Shown piece after piece: positions 1 through 11,853 of a stretch of DNA of 64,000 bases; the stretch's first letter is position 1, and each line of letters opens with the position of its first letter. A program made the position numbers and the translations under genes. The DNA is from Ceratothoa steindachneri (Eukaryota; Arthropoda; Malacostraca; Isopoda; Cymothoidae), in NCBI GenBank assembly GCA_963969495.1, contig OZ018320.1:79713248-79777247 (forward strand), in the 5' to 3' direction. The notes beneath the pieces are model-generated. The model had not been told where the DNA came from. It saw only the letters and a list, made by a program, of their open reading frames with translations, and ran no database searches.

Positions 1-300
1 ACGCCCGTGAGGTGCGAGCTGGACTCCTCGAAACACAATGAAGCCCGAGTATTTGTATGCCTGATTCTGAGGGGGAAGGGGAGTTTGGAGAAAGGAGTCA
101 CTAGCTCCAGACATCTTAATCTGGAGGCGGAGTCGATTCATCATTTAGTAGCAAGGTGCGAGAAACAGCGGCTCTTCCTCACCTCGTCACCTGGTAGGAG
201 GGGGGGGGGGGCTTGGGACGAGTTTAGGGATTGGGGAATATTTCCTCAATGCGCTCAGAAGTCGAAAATTCGTGAATGTTCGAACAGCCAGTGACGTTGT
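1..300 (+). other. possible LINE C-terminal tail, unresolved
   Basis: An open frame from about 7 to 291 encodes a short segment with ESIHHLVARCEK, which resembles the Cys/His tail found after the RNase H region of jockey-like LINEs. The match is short and there is no other domain. It runs off the left edge of the window, so nothing upstream can be checked. Treat it as a guess. Confidence 0.18.
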
Positions 301-389
301 CCATGGCGGGATACCATCGCACGTGCTCTCCGATAAAGTGTGTGTGGGGGGGAGGAGGGGTTAGAGGTTGTTCTTTTACAGTTCACCTG

Positions 390-720
390 TAATGAATCTG
401 GATAATTTATGCGCTCTTCGAAATTTCCAATAACTCTCTCATAGATATTTCCTCCAATCAAACGCCTGATTTCAACCTTGAATTCAAGAATTGCCCGTGG
501 TTCATTGGCGTATCCCCGTGATTTTACATACTGACATATGAAGAAATCACAATAAGTGAGATAGCTGGATCTTGGTGGCCATTCTTGGTCACATGCAAGC
601 ATATCACTTGCTGCGGAAACTTTTCGTGAACTAATGCAAGCGTTTGCCGCGAAGTTTGGCAGGTCGCTCCATCCTGCTGGGCGCTCCATAACTGAGTGGA
701 TATCACGTTTCATTAACTTC
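390..720 (-). pseudogene. mariner-like transposase, C-terminal fragment
   Basis: This is the end of a Tc1/mariner superfamily DDE transposase. One minus-strand frame (about 706-540) reads QQDGATCQTSRQTLALVHEK, matching the QQDGAPAH-type block with the second catalytic Asp. A different frame (about 580-390) reads WPPRSSYLTYCDFFICQYVK followed by EIRRLIG and ERVIGNFEERI, matching the WPPRSPDLTPCDFFLWGYLK block and the family's C-terminus. The switch of frame inside about 130 bases shows a frameshift. The N-terminal HTH region and the first catalytic Asp are absent. It is a dead fragment; terminal repeats were not identified. Confidence 0.72.
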
Positions 721-779
721 TGCATTAATGGTAACTGCATTATCCTTATCATCTTTAAAGAAGAACGCTCCAAGATCAA

Positions 780-2160
780 TAAATATTCTAAAAAATAAAC
801 AAAGAACTATTAATCGGAATGAAAAGAAATAACAAACATGATAAATGCATGCCTTCAAACTTAAAAACACAAAAGTTTTGCCCAATTCACATTCTGCGCC
901 CTTTATGAATACCCTTTAGATGTCCTGACGTCACAACAGCTTCTGTTACTTTTTATATGATTTAACGAATAACTCATCCACCCCTTGGTAACAGGATATT
1001 TTATAACGAAGTTACATTTTTGATTAGCGATCTTAATTCTAGTTGTCTTGCCGGAGTACTTTAATTACCTCTTATCTCTACAGACCACGCATGTTTTATA
1101 TGAGTCATTTGAATATTTTTGGTTCCTAATTTGCACAAGCAGATGACACCTTTACAAAACACTGTATTGCCTTTTTGTCTTTCGTAGCAGTTGTCATGAA
1201 CATCCTTTTGGGATGTTTAGCCGGTTGTAAATTCCTTTCGTACATTTCATTCTCCGCTCAATGACTATCAACTTTTGCCATTCGAATGTTAATTAAAAGA
1301 GTAACAAAAATAACTCTTGACACGATAAAATGATTAACGTGTGAATTTTCGGAAGAGATAAAATGTTTCTGATAAATCATGATTGCAGAGTAAATATAAC
1401 ACTGTTAAATGAATCAAACTGTAAAACCCATTGACTAGCGAATATTTCACAAACATTGTCCCATTTTTCTTTGTGTTGGCAAGACTAATATTAATTTTAA
1501 TCCCGCGATATGACGGGGGTTACTACAAAATCACCCTCCAAAGAGGAAAATAGTGTTAACTCGTCATATTTTGCTGATGAAAGTGAGTTATATCCATTCA
1601 GTTCCTCTCAAATGCTATAGGTGTTGTGGGTGAGTTTTACCTTAATTTCCCAAATACTCTTTTCTGCTTCTAAAAATAAGGGATGCATACAAAGTTTTGT
1701 CCAATTAATACGATTTGTTTCTTAAAACCAAACATAATTAATCTTTAGTTATAAAAAAATGCTCAAAGTAATAGTTTGCATTTGCAATACATTTTCCCCA
1801 CCTTTTCTTTATCCCATTTTCAAAGATGTCCGTGGTTTAGCAGTAATCCAGGTATGTATAATAGAACAGCGTTAATTCTTCCGCAAATGAGTGTTTGCTA
1901 CAACTACCGAAGATTTGAGTCGGGAGAGCAGGCACAAATCTGAAGGAGACCTGGTGAATCTGGAGATGTGGCAAAACTGTAAAATAAATAAACCGAAATT
2001 CCATATTACTAGATCTCATAAGTCAACATAATTTGCGTCCTTTCACTGGATAAAACCTTATATATAATCTTGTATTTGAAATGCAAGTTTAAATATGGTT
2101 TAGAGCAGCAAGTATAGAATATTAATTTATGATAAAACAAGGAAATAAATAGTGTCATTT
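780..2160. other. AT-rich intergenic stretch, nothing recognised
   Basis: No open frame with a recognisable domain, no RNA gene and no clear repeat was seen here on either strand. Short frames of about 60 residues have no family resemblance. Confidence 0.5.
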
Positions 2161-2167
2161 TTGCGGA

Positions 2168-2560
2168 GGCTGCCATATGCAGCCGCCGCAACTTCCTCAT
2201 TCCACCACCAAGACGCCTTGTGACTAGGTGGACCTCTTGATCACCCACAAACCTGTTCAGTGGCTTTTAGAAGGTTATCTTTCAGTCTCCCATACTGCTC
2301 ACTCACACTTCCATCACTCGCTCTATTCTCTGCAGCTAGTATAACTAACTCCTCGTAAAAAGCCCCCCTCATTTCCTGATTTTTATGCTTCCACACCTTC
2401 ATCACAGGCACAAACACCCTCCTCCTGGCCTTGCAATTTCCCTAAACAAAGGTCACATACCCGTAACTTACGTTGCTGTACACGCTCTTCACTGGATATC
2501 ACTTTAACATCCTTAACTAATTTTCTCTTTCTTCTTCTAACCATAAAATAGTCCATGGAA
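2168..2560 (-). pseudogene. LINE fragment, endonuclease to reverse transcriptase linker
   Basis: Read on the minus strand from 2559, the frame gives DYFMVRRRKRKLVKDVKVI, then ERVQQRKLRVCDL. After a shift of frame it gives VWKHKNQEMRGAFYEELV and later SHKASWWWNEEVAAA. The ordered blocks D-Y-x-M-V-R-R-R, K-D-V-K-V-I, the V-C-D-L block and W-W-W-N-E-E-V are typical of the end of the AP endonuclease and the linker before the reverse transcriptase in RTE-like animal LINEs. At least one frameshift and one stop are visible. No reverse transcriptase follows, so the copy is truncated on both sides. The clade assignment is from remembered family patterns. Confidence 0.6.
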
Positions 2561-3410
2561 TAAAGAGTCCCATGAAGTTTCTTTAGAAGTTCTTGGCAAT
2601 TCCAGATCCAGAAACAACTCGAAGCTATAAATGACGGGATTTTTTTTGTTTCAATTTATGGGGGGGAAGTTCAAATACAATACCATTATACCATTTTATT
2701 TGATTTAAAGAGAATAAGAAATTAGTTTTCCATAATTTGATATATTAAACTTTAAATTTAATAGATTGAGGACAAAGTGAAATATAAGTAGTGGGAGAAT
2801 TTAATATACTTTAAATAATTTGACCATCCGATTCAAAATTAGTGTTTTCAGTTTCATCAGAGAATAAGGAGTAAACACACAAGTGGGATTTAATTGAAAA
2901 TTGCCGGAGGCAAGATAGAGTATATTTTAGACAAAAGAAGTAGATTATAGAAGAATTAAAAAAGATTAGTTCAGTTGCTTCCACTTCATAAAAATGAGTG
3001 TATTTGTATTTATGTATATGTGTAACCTTGACCAAAAAGAATCAGGATTCTACTTTCTTCTTGTGTCCCAGAAATAGTATCCATTTACCACAACAAACAC
3101 AGCTGCATCTAGAATGGTCAATTGAGGTAGAAGCTCAGTACTGTCTCGTTTTCCCCATCCATGCCAGCTTCTCGCTCATGGTAAACAAACCTTTTTTATG
3201 AGAAGGTACCACGTGAACAAATCTATCACATATCAAAGTGGCCCATGCAACAGCTAGGAAGAAATCCAATTGCAGCTTAACTTCCCGCAGATAACATCCA
3301 GGGGAGAGGGGAGGGGGGCACTCCAAGATTGCATCAAGGTGGAATGGTCGTATCATCTCCACTTGAAAATGGTATATATATAGTCGCCAGATAGCCCCTT
3401 AAATAAAAAA
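2561..3410. other. intergenic stretch, nothing recognised
   Basis: No domain-bearing frame or RNA gene was seen. The sequence is AT-rich with short homopolymer runs and leads into the AT microsatellite. Confidence 0.45.
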
Positions 3411-3414
3411 AAGA

Positions 3415-3798
<384 letters not shown>

Positions 3799-3940
3799 TC
3801 CCCTCTGGATACCTAGTTCTCCGACCTTGACCTATTATCACCTGGATTCAACCTGTCACTACGTCTATAACTTCGTTCGTAATTTTGTTAATACATTTTA
3901 TAACATATTTAAACTGAATACTTTGTAATAAGTCCCCATT

Positions 3941-3984
3941 GTAACTCTGAAGATGATACTCGATGTATCGAAACGCGTCAGTTA
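3941..3984 (+). ncRNA. hammerhead-ribozyme-like motif of Penelope-like element
   Basis: The sequence holds TAACT (3942-3946), CTGAAGA (3947-3953), GATAC (3955-3959), a five-base loop, GTATC (3965-3969), GAAAC (3970-3974), GCGTC (3975-3979) and AGTTA (3980-3984). TAACT pairs with AGTTA as stem I and GATAC pairs with GTATC as stem II. CTGAAGA fits the CUGANGA core box, GAAA the second box, and GTC the cleavage triplet after a tiny stem III. Penelope-like elements are known to carry small type I hammerheads in their terminal regions. One extra T (3954) sits between the core box and stem II, so the copy may be inactive or a variant. Confidence 0.55.
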
Positions 3985-4079
3985 AATTAAAGGAAGTGTG
4001 AAATTACATTAATTTACTTCTATCTTTGGCAAAATAACAAACATCAGTCTCCGATGAACTTCGGTACGCTTATTCATAG

Positions 4080-4205
4080 GTTAAACAATAAAGAAAAAGC
4101 GAATATAAGACAAATCGAGAAGATTGAAAAGACTTATTAATTCGAAACTAGCGGTCGCTTTTAATAAAACATTCTATGATGAAAATATGCTGCCAAAATT
4201 CACAC
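4080..4205 (+). pseudogene. Penelope-like element, ORF N-terminal fragment
   Basis: The plus strand reads IRQIEKIEKT in one frame and LAVAFNKTFYDENMLPKF in another. This resembles the N-terminal stretch of Penelope-like proteins, where a basic helical segment (KLEKLxxKxxxHxxFLxxCxxNxxIPKxF) precedes the reverse transcriptase. It ends where a CA/TA microsatellite begins. Together with the 3' ORF end at 3537-3798 and the hammerhead-like motif between them, it suggests a head-to-tail pair of units, a common arrangement for these elements. The assignment rests on a short match. Confidence 0.45.
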
Positions 4206-4222
4206 ACACATACACACACACA

Positions 4223-4286
<64 letters not shown>
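4200..4286. repeat. (CA)n(TA)n compound microsatellite
   Basis: A short CA run with one TACA interruption passes into about 60 bases of TA dinucleotide. It directly follows the Penelope-like N-terminal fragment. Confidence 0.95.
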
Positions 4287-4287
<1 letters not shown>

Positions 4288-4289
4288 TT

Positions 4290-5560
4290 GGTTGAGTATT
4301 TGTAAATGATTTCATTCTGGAGTTTACTCATCCTTGCAAACTTTTCTCTTAACCTCCATGGCATTAGGAGGTCATAGTATCTATACTTCATACAAATCTT
4401 TGTTTGTTCATAGACTATGGTTACAATAGAGAGATAGTGTGCGCAAACAGGCGCATGTGGATCAACGTCTGAGAGAAGGACGTAACACAAAGCACCGCTT
4501 CGACCGGTGGAGTGGCTTCCCTCTCACTATTTTCCCCGCCGAAAAGATGCTTCCTCTTGCCATATTTGGAGCTATCCTCGGGCAGTTCCACTTCACAAAA
4601 GGAGGTGTCCTCCTCTGTGCTTTCTCAAGGGCCCCACTCACTTACTTATTGTGGAGAGGAGGTTTAATCCTCTCATATCCCTACGGGCTACGTGGCATTC
4701 CCTCATATCCTTCTTTGGAGTCGCTCTTGGACTACTCCTTTTCTGCACTAGCGGCCATCTTACTTTTCCTATCACAGGCGACTGCCAAGAAAGCAAGTAG
4801 GCAGCCCAGAATCCATTAATCCCTGTGAGAGCGGAGCAATATGGCCAACCACTTTAGAGGGTCAAGGGTTAGTGGAGATCGTCAGGCCGTGCCCGGAGAG
4901 TGGGCGCGCATTCCCCACTCTCTTTTTCGATGAAGGTCGGCTCGCTGGCCCGAGACCACACGACTAAAGAGTCCTCGATGGGGAACGGTGATTACCTAAA
5001 GGGAATGGCCACTTGGACATGATCCCGGATGTGACTCCACCCCAGATAGCACGATCATCCATGGAGGCCAACCTGCTGTTCGTGCTAAACACCAAACCTG
5101 AGTTCTCCCCACTCCTGTGCAAGCTTCTCCTCAGGCGGCTTGTGCACCTGATGTCTTTAGGATAAAAAGGACCTCCTCCGAATGATACCCTTTTGGCACC
5201 CTAGTCATTCTCTATTTTGGAAAAGGATCTGGTTGAAGCCACCCTTGGGGCCTCTTTCGTTGGTAGTGAGAAGCAGGTCCATTCCTCGACATCCTCTCTT
5301 AAGAAGATAAAGAATAAAGGCAAAAGACAAAGAAGGCTAGGGTTCCTCTCACTCCACGGAGGCTCCTGGAAGGGAGAAGTCCGCTGATGCTTTGGCATGC
5401 ACAAGCGCACTACTGGCAGGCCCGGTCTGGAAGCGCACCGCTATAGGAAGGAAAAGGGTCGACGAAGACAAAAGTCTTAGATACGCTGAGCAGAGCTTCG
5501 GTTACGTCCGGGTTCCTTCTGGAGAATTCGTCGGACACTAATGAGACTGACATGAGTGGT
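4290..5560. other. unrecognised stretch preceding jockey-like LINE
   Basis: This stretch is richer in GC than its surroundings and contains an open frame at 4439-4819 (126 codons) with no recognisable domain. It precedes the gag-like region of the jockey-like element and may be that element's 5' part, but no motif proves it. Confidence 0.3.
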
Positions 5561-5568
5561 GCTCTTCA

Positions 5569-6250
5569 GACACTAAATGGCTCACTGTTGAGTGTTACAC
5601 CTCACTCTAATTATGAACTTCATGAAAGGAGTTGTTTAAGCAAGGGAACTCGCAAACTACTCGATGAGTGACATCACTGATGAGCTTACCAACCACGGGG
5701 CAGCGAAGGTCGAAAGTGCTATGGTCAAACAATAAGAAAACATCAGGACACCTTGTTACTTTAGAGCGTGACAGACTCCATGATTCGGTGGTTCCCGGTT
5801 CATTTCACTACAGCATGACGGCATTAGTGCTACAGCCACGAAGCTTCTACTACTGCCACGCTTTGGCTATATAATCCATAAGGTGGACACTCAAAGTCGA
5901 GTTCACCCGAAGTCTGTGCAAGTTGCCCCAAGTCCATACACTATAAATCCTTATCGTGTATAACCAAATGTGTAAATTGCAGTGAGCCGCACATTGCTTT
6001 CTCGATGCATTGTGGCGCATATCTCCTGGGACGTCCTATACCTCAATCCTGAAAAGAAAAATTCTGCTCTTGGCTCCTTCAGGCTTAGGGGTAATGTCGT
6101 TTCCGTGATAATTCGAAAACTTTCAACTCGTTTTAACCCCCTCTCCGTCCGTTGGCACGCCCCTGGTATGACTGGTTGTAGAAAGCGTTCAAACACAGTC
6201 TCGGCTCAAACCAGGGCTTACCCCTTTCCTCAGCGTGATCGTTTCATGTA
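5569..6250 (+). pseudogene. jockey-like LINE, ORF1 (gag-like) remnant
   Basis: From 5609 the plus strand reads a gag-like block, NFMKGVV, a stop, then ARELANYSMSDITDELTNHG. Further on come GYIIHKVDTQSR in one frame and CVNCSEPHIAFSMHCGAYLL in another (about 5975-6030). The last matches the CCHC zinc-knuckle pattern with C-x2-C, H and C spacing seen in jockey-clade ORF1 proteins, which coat the RNA. The frame changes several times and stops are present, so it is dead. A second copy of the first block occurs at 6341-6455. The endonuclease and reverse transcriptase follow on the same strand. Confidence 0.6.
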
Positions 6251-6299
6251 AGGAGAAACGCTCGCGCACCTGCAATGAATCGTTAGACTTGCAGCTGGT

Positions 6300-6540
6300 A
6301 CACCTTATGAAGCATAAAGCTGGTCACTAGGCACTCTACCATGAACTTTGTGAAAGGAATAGTTTATGCAAGGAAACTCAGGAACTACTCGATAAGAGAC
6401 ATCACCGATGCGCTTACCCAACACGGAGCGGTCAAGGTCAAACTGAGAAAAAGGTGGAGTGGGTGGCTCGGATACGCTAAATCCTCAACAAAAGTGATTC
6501 CCGCTTCCGAAGCCGCCTCGGTCGGCGAAGGTTTATAGGT
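6300..6540 (+). pseudogene. duplicated gag-start segment of the same LINE family
   Basis: The open frame at 6341-6538 begins MNFVKGIVYARKLRNYSIRD and continues with ITDALTQHGAVKV. It is about 80 percent identical at the DNA level, by eye, to 5609-5730. It is less damaged than the upstream copy: that one has a stop where this one reads VYARK. After about residue 38 the similarity is lost. It marks either a second LINE insertion or an internal duplication. Confidence 0.5.
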
Positions 6541-6779
6541 GGAGTGAGGAAACGACTCGCAAAGCGAGCCTAACCTCACTAGATAAGTCTTGTAGGCGAC
6601 ATAGCCTACAGCGCCTTGTTCAGTCAACCGTGAGTAGAGTTTTGCCCCCACTCCTTTTGCTATTTTCTGTAGGATTCCATGGTGAACTTGTTCTCCCTGC
6701 CAACCGTCCCTTGACATGAGGCTTTAACGATTACACCACTACCGGAGGGGAGCCGGGCAGGAAGATCCGCCATATATAC

Positions 6780-8868
6780 GCGGGATGATGTTTCGTTTCT
6801 TCTGTTTGCTTCAAATACATCCTTTCATGCAGTAGCAATGCAGCTACAACTGGATAGGACGTATACTGTAATTTCTGCGTAAGTTCCACCTTTAGCCAAT
6901 TTCGAAGCCGTGGATCTCCTCTCGGTCATGGCGTGGTGGTAAATGTACTTTCTTCTGCTCGGAGATTTGAACGGTAGACACTACCTGTGGGGAGATTACA
7001 CTATCAATCACATGGGTAAAGTCCTTGCTGACCCTTTCGCAAACTGGAGATAGGTGTCCTAAATGTAGATTTAATGCATCATTTTCTGAAAACCGCTTCA
7101 TTTTCCTGCTTGATCTATCTCTCTGCTCTTCCTATGCTTATCCTGATTTTGGTTGGGAGGTAGTCATTGACCTCCATGTTAGGGATCACTTTCCAATTCA
7201 ACTTTAATTTTCTGGGCCACTGCCGCTTAATACTCCACTTCGGTGATGAATAGAGCGGCCGCAATGGTATAAATTTCAGGATATTTTTCTGTCGTATTTT
7301 AGGATGTTAGGTCAGTGGCTGAGGCTGTTGACTTCTTCTCTGATTACTATTCCTAGAACTTCTGGTCTTTTTGTATGCCGACCTTCCGTAGTGATCAGCA
7401 AGCAGTGAGACGTCTCTACTACAGAACTGTTAGGCTTACATGCGCTATAAGCGTTGCCCGAACGACTGCATGTCAGTGAGCTTTGTCGAGCTAAGGCTAG
7501 GTTCCAGTATATTTCGAAGCACACCCGCTGCTCTATTTGGTAGGTATACGTAACAAGAATACCACTCTTGCAGAAGTGTGGAAGCGAGTTTAAAGGGTTC
7601 AAAGCAAGTTCTCGCAGGATCCCCCTGCCATCTTTTTATCTAGAGGAAAAGCAGACCGCAATCTCGGACCCCACGTTCGTATCGTGACAGAGTCTTTCGC
7701 GCCCGATTCCTCAACATTTTTTGGCCGAGATATTGCTCCACAATCATTCAATGAACGCCGTAATGTCGTTGAACACCGTCGGGTGGACTTTAAGTCCAGA
7801 GTCGCATAACCATTTAACGACGGGTTTACATTGATTAAGTTGCGTTCTCCTCTTGCTTCATGGGCGGAAACCGCCCCTGGTCCAAATGATTTCCCGTATG
7901 CCATCCTTGTATACCTAGGCCGAGAGAGGCATAACATTTCTGCTAGATTTGCCCGACAGGATGTGGAAAGAGGGTACCCTCCAAGAATCCAGGTGAATGG
8001 CTTTTGTGCTCGCTTTTTGCAAACTGGGGAGAGACTACTCCACTCCTGTTGGTTTCTGCCCATCTTCTAATTAACTGCGCGTATAAATTGGTAAATATTA
8101 GATGAACCTCTTTCCTAGACATAAGAGGCCCATTGTCTGGGCGATAGAAAAATGCTGTCTAGGAGGCCTTGCTTCGTCGACAGCACTACGCCAGGAAGTT
8201 TTCGATCTGGAGAAGGCCTATGATAGCACATGGCAATACGGTATCATAGACTCTCCACACGATAGGATCGAGGGGACACCTACAAATATAAGATTTTAAA
8301 ATTTCTGCGGGATCGTTGATTCAGTGTACTGGTTTGTAGCCCTCACCGGTATAATGAAGCAGGGAGATGTCGTGCCGCAAGAAAGTGTCCTAAGTGAGGC
8401 ACGCTTTGCCCTGAGCATCAACGGTATCATCTCGGTGCTGCCGAGAGATTTCCCCGCTACGCTTTACGTGGACGACATTTCGATCTCTTTCGATGCACCC
8501 ACATGCAAACTTTGGGGTTTCGAATCGAACAGAAAATGAAAGGCATCTCTCACTCTGCGTAAGTACACAGATTTTGGTTTTCCATGGCCAAGACTATGGT
8601 GATACACTTTTGCGACCATCTACGGCTACACCCCAAATGTAAATGTCCCTAAACGGAGATCGCCAGGAAGTGGTGGATTTGCACTGTCTTCTTGGTCTTG
8701 TTTTCGATCCTTGACTTAATTGGAAGGCACATATTTACAACCTAGTGTCCCTCGTAGCTGCGCCATGTCCATTTTTGGTCTCGTACCTTCAGAACTTGGG
8801 TGCTACTAGGGCTATTGCTTTACTTTTGTATCGATGCTTTGTTCATTCGAATCTTGAAAACAAGTGTC
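6780..8868 (+). pseudogene. jockey-like LINE, ORF2 (AP endonuclease + reverse transcriptase)
   Basis: ORF2 of a jockey-clade LINE nicks the target and reverse transcribes the RNA. In order the plus strand shows LLGDLNGRHYLWGD (about 6955-6995, endonuclease GDFN block), LDLSLCSS with WEVVIDLHVRDHFPIQL (7110-7205, the SDH block changed to RDH), a linker at 7240-7820, APGPNDFPYAIL (about 7875-7910, start of the reverse transcriptase), FDLEKAYDSTW (8200-8230, palm A), LSINGIISVLP and LYVDDISISF (8460-8500, the catalytic YVDD). A thumb-like remnant follows to 8868. Frames shift repeatedly and stops are frequent. The 3' side is lost at the Tc1 element that begins near 8880. Confidence 0.78.
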
Positions 8869-8980
8869 AATCATGATCAGATCATCATACACTCAAATTC
8901 ATCCAGTTTTATTTGCCCATACTATGGAAAGGGATTAGACACAATAATTGGAACACGTGTTAAATTCAATGAATATTTAT

Positions 8981-9975
8981 TTAATCGGGAGTTGGTCCTC
9001 CTTTTGCTTTTTGAACAGCGTCGATGCGTCTTGGGAATGATTCATGCAGCTTCCTGACTTCATTGAGAGGAATATTAGCCATTTTTCTTGCAATACCTAC
9101 TCCAACTTGCCGCTCCAAGACGCACCACACATGCTCAATAATATTATAATATGGAGCTTGTGAGGATCACTCCATGTGTTGTAGCTCAATCTCATGCTTT
9201 TCATGCCAATTCTTAACCACATGAGAGGTGTGTATTGGGACATTATCATCTGGGAAAAAGTACTCACCATCGGGCAATAATGCCTGGACCATGGGAGGGA
9301 CTTGATCTTCCAAAATATTTAGATATTCCTTTAAGTTAATCCTACCATGCATGGCAACGATTGGACAAAAAGAATTCTAAGATATGGCTGCCCAAACCAT
9401 CACGGACCTTCCTCCGTGCCTCACTGTATGAAGAAGGTAGTCAGGATTAAAAGCTTCCCCGGGATGCCTTCCCCCAAAACACGAAATGCAATGGGGAAAA
9501 GAGAGAAACTGGACTCTTTGGAGAATATTACTTGCTTTGATTGGTCTGTCAACCAGCCCTTGTGATCTTTACACCAATTCAGCCTCTTATGAATGTTTTG
9601 ATGAGAAAACAGAGGTTTCTTGATGGCGGCCTTTCCATGACACCCGGCTTTATTGAGCTCAAGGTGAACAGTTTTGGTCAAAACTGTGCTAGTGAGATGT
9701 TGATTCAACTCTTCAGTCACTTTAGGGCCAGTTGCCCGGGGATTTTTCATCAAAATGTGTTTCAACACTCGTCGGTCTCTTTCTTTCAGCGACCTTTGAA
9801 GTCCTGCCGGAATTATTCCTCCTACTGGAGGTATCTCCCTGCTTCTTGAATTCTGCTATGGTGCTTGATATGGTACCTCTCGAAAAACCAAGGAGTTTAG
9901 CTGTTCTGGTGATAGAAGCTGTGCAATTCGAGCTCCAACAATTATCCCTTTTTCGAACTCAGTGAGATCACGCAT
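8981..9975 (-). pseudogene. Tc1-family transposase
   Basis: This is a nearly full-length but broken Tc1-like cut-and-paste transposase. The minus strand starts MRDLTEFEKGIIVGARI at 9975 (N-terminal helix-turn-helix), continues with RVLKHILMKNPRATGPKVTE and LNWCKDHKGWL, then KQVIFSKESSFSLF. Here the first catalytic Asp of the usual FSDES is Lys. PDDNVPIHTSHVVKNWHEKH carries the second Asp, and IIEHVWCVLERQVG carries the final acidic residue. The protein ends DAVQKAKGGPTPD with a stop at 8981-8983. Frames shift at several points. Length about 1.0 kb is normal for the family. Clear terminal inverted repeats were not found by eye. Confidence 0.83.
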
Positions 9976-9984
9976 CTTAGCATC

Positions 9985-10315
9985 TATACAAAGAAATATA
10001 AATAATCATTAAAGTTGATAAATAAAACTATGTATGTACAAAAAAAAGAAAACACTCACAATGAAATTTGAATGGATCTTCTTAATATAATGGCTCATTG
10101 AATATTGGTGTTAAATTTCTACTGTTGAAATTATTTATGAAGATATGTGTGCCAAAAGAGCTTGTTTTGAAATACATGGCATTTTCTCAAAACAGAAAGC
10201 AACTACACTCTTTTTCTATTCTTCTCGTAGCCAGTTGTACTAAAATCTCACACATCCGTTTCCCATTCAACTACTTATTCGCGATCATTCTATCATTCAC
10301 ACATCTACAATTTTA
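9985..10315. other. flank of Tc1 element, nothing recognised
   Basis: AT-rich sequence between the Tc1 relic and a microsatellite, with no domain-bearing frame. Confidence 0.4.
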
Positions 10316-10324
10316 GGATATACA

Positions 10325-10428
<104 letters not shown>

Positions 10429-10539
10429 CTTTGCTACAAAGTGTTCGGTGATCTTCCTAAAAGATAGTGTTATCATGCTCAAATTCTTCCAGAACTGTTT
10501 GTAAAGTGTATTAGATTTAGTGTAGCAGGCTTTGGCACA

Positions 10540-10990
10540 TGTTTTGCGGAAAAATCGTTAGTACTACAATTTCCTTAGATGAAAAGCAGCCCTGGCAATG
10601 GATAATGTCCGTTTGCTTCCCTGTGGGTCGACACGGGACTTGTGGAAATGGCCCCCTCTTCTACTTCTAACGATTTCTCTTCCACAAACTGCAAAAAAAC
10701 CCGAAAGGAGCTTCATCAGAGAACATAACTTTGCCCTAGTCTTCAACAGTCCATCCTCTGGGCTTATTAGAAATTAAAGTCTATTTGTATGGTTATTATT
10801 GGTGAAATGAGGCCACTTCGCAGCCCTTCCTGACTTGAAAACACTGTCGAAAGTCTTCAGCTCCAGGTGCGCACTGAAGCGTTCACACATGATTCTTTCC
10901 AATGGTGAACAAGCTTGCCAATGGTTTGCAACCCGATCCTTGAGATAAAAGCTTACCAGGCGGCGATCTTGGCGTTAATGCAAAGAAAGG
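10540..10990 (-). pseudogene. second Tc1-like transposase fragment
   Basis: The minus strand has SLMKLLSGFFAVCGREIV, a broken form of the FSDE-x-F-x-L-F-x-x-x-G block with the first catalytic residue, and before it (higher coordinates) the AFERIMCERFSAHLELKTF-type linker seen in Tc1 relatives. The arrangement parallels the minus-strand copy at 52155-52800: both contain a gatcttg-gcgtt segment and a similar distance to the catalytic block. This supports one shared Tc1 subfamily. Only the N-terminal half remains, with stops. Confidence 0.45.
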
Positions 10991-11799
10991 CATGCACAGT
11001 TTTCATCGTCATCACTAACTATAATTTAAGAAGGGGATTTTTTTAAGTATTTGAATAATAATTTCATCTTAGTTTGGTTATGACTTATGTTTTTTATCAA
11101 AGTTATTTCTAATAATTCTTTTATAATATCAAAAACCAAAATGGTGAAGTTCAGAAATAAATATAAGTATCGAAATTTTGTGAATTTTTCAAAATCCAAA
11201 GAATTACAAATGGCGAAGTTCAGAAAATTTATTTTTATATATCTTCTTCTATAACTATATCTTAGCAACGTGATATTTTGAAAGGGGTGGAAATTTAGTT
11301 TAGAGTTCCCTTTTAAAATTATTATAATTCGCGAAGTTCAGACAAATTATAAAAATTTAACTATAGCTGCTTTTTTTGAGATTTTAAATTTTAATCTTAG
11401 TAGCGAAGCGCAAGCTACCCCCGTAGGGGGGATTGGCGAAGCAATTGCCTGGTTACTCTATAAACTTTTTCCCATGATTGACTATTCATTTTATTTCATG
11501 AAATCGTCATCGGCGTCATCCACGTCGGAACAAGATGCAGGCCTTCTAGTTGGTCGTCCCTGTTTTTACCACTAAGGTCAATATTTTTATTTTGGAAAAT
11601 ATGGTCCGATGAGTGGATAATATGCGAGTGAGAGATTTTACCCACCGCATTTGATAAGATTCCGGCCAGCCATTTGGATAGCTTATAACTATGGGAGCCA
11701 ATGCAAGAGATAATTAATTGGGCGTAATGGCATCTTGTCGAAACTAGTCCGATAGTTATAAATAAAATTTTGAGTCAAATATTGTGGTTTACCATTATC

Positions 11800-11853
<54 letters not shown>

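Noticed and set aside
5660..5690. CTGATGA as a second hammerhead core
   Set aside because: It lies in the LINE gag region with no stem II or GAAAC box following.
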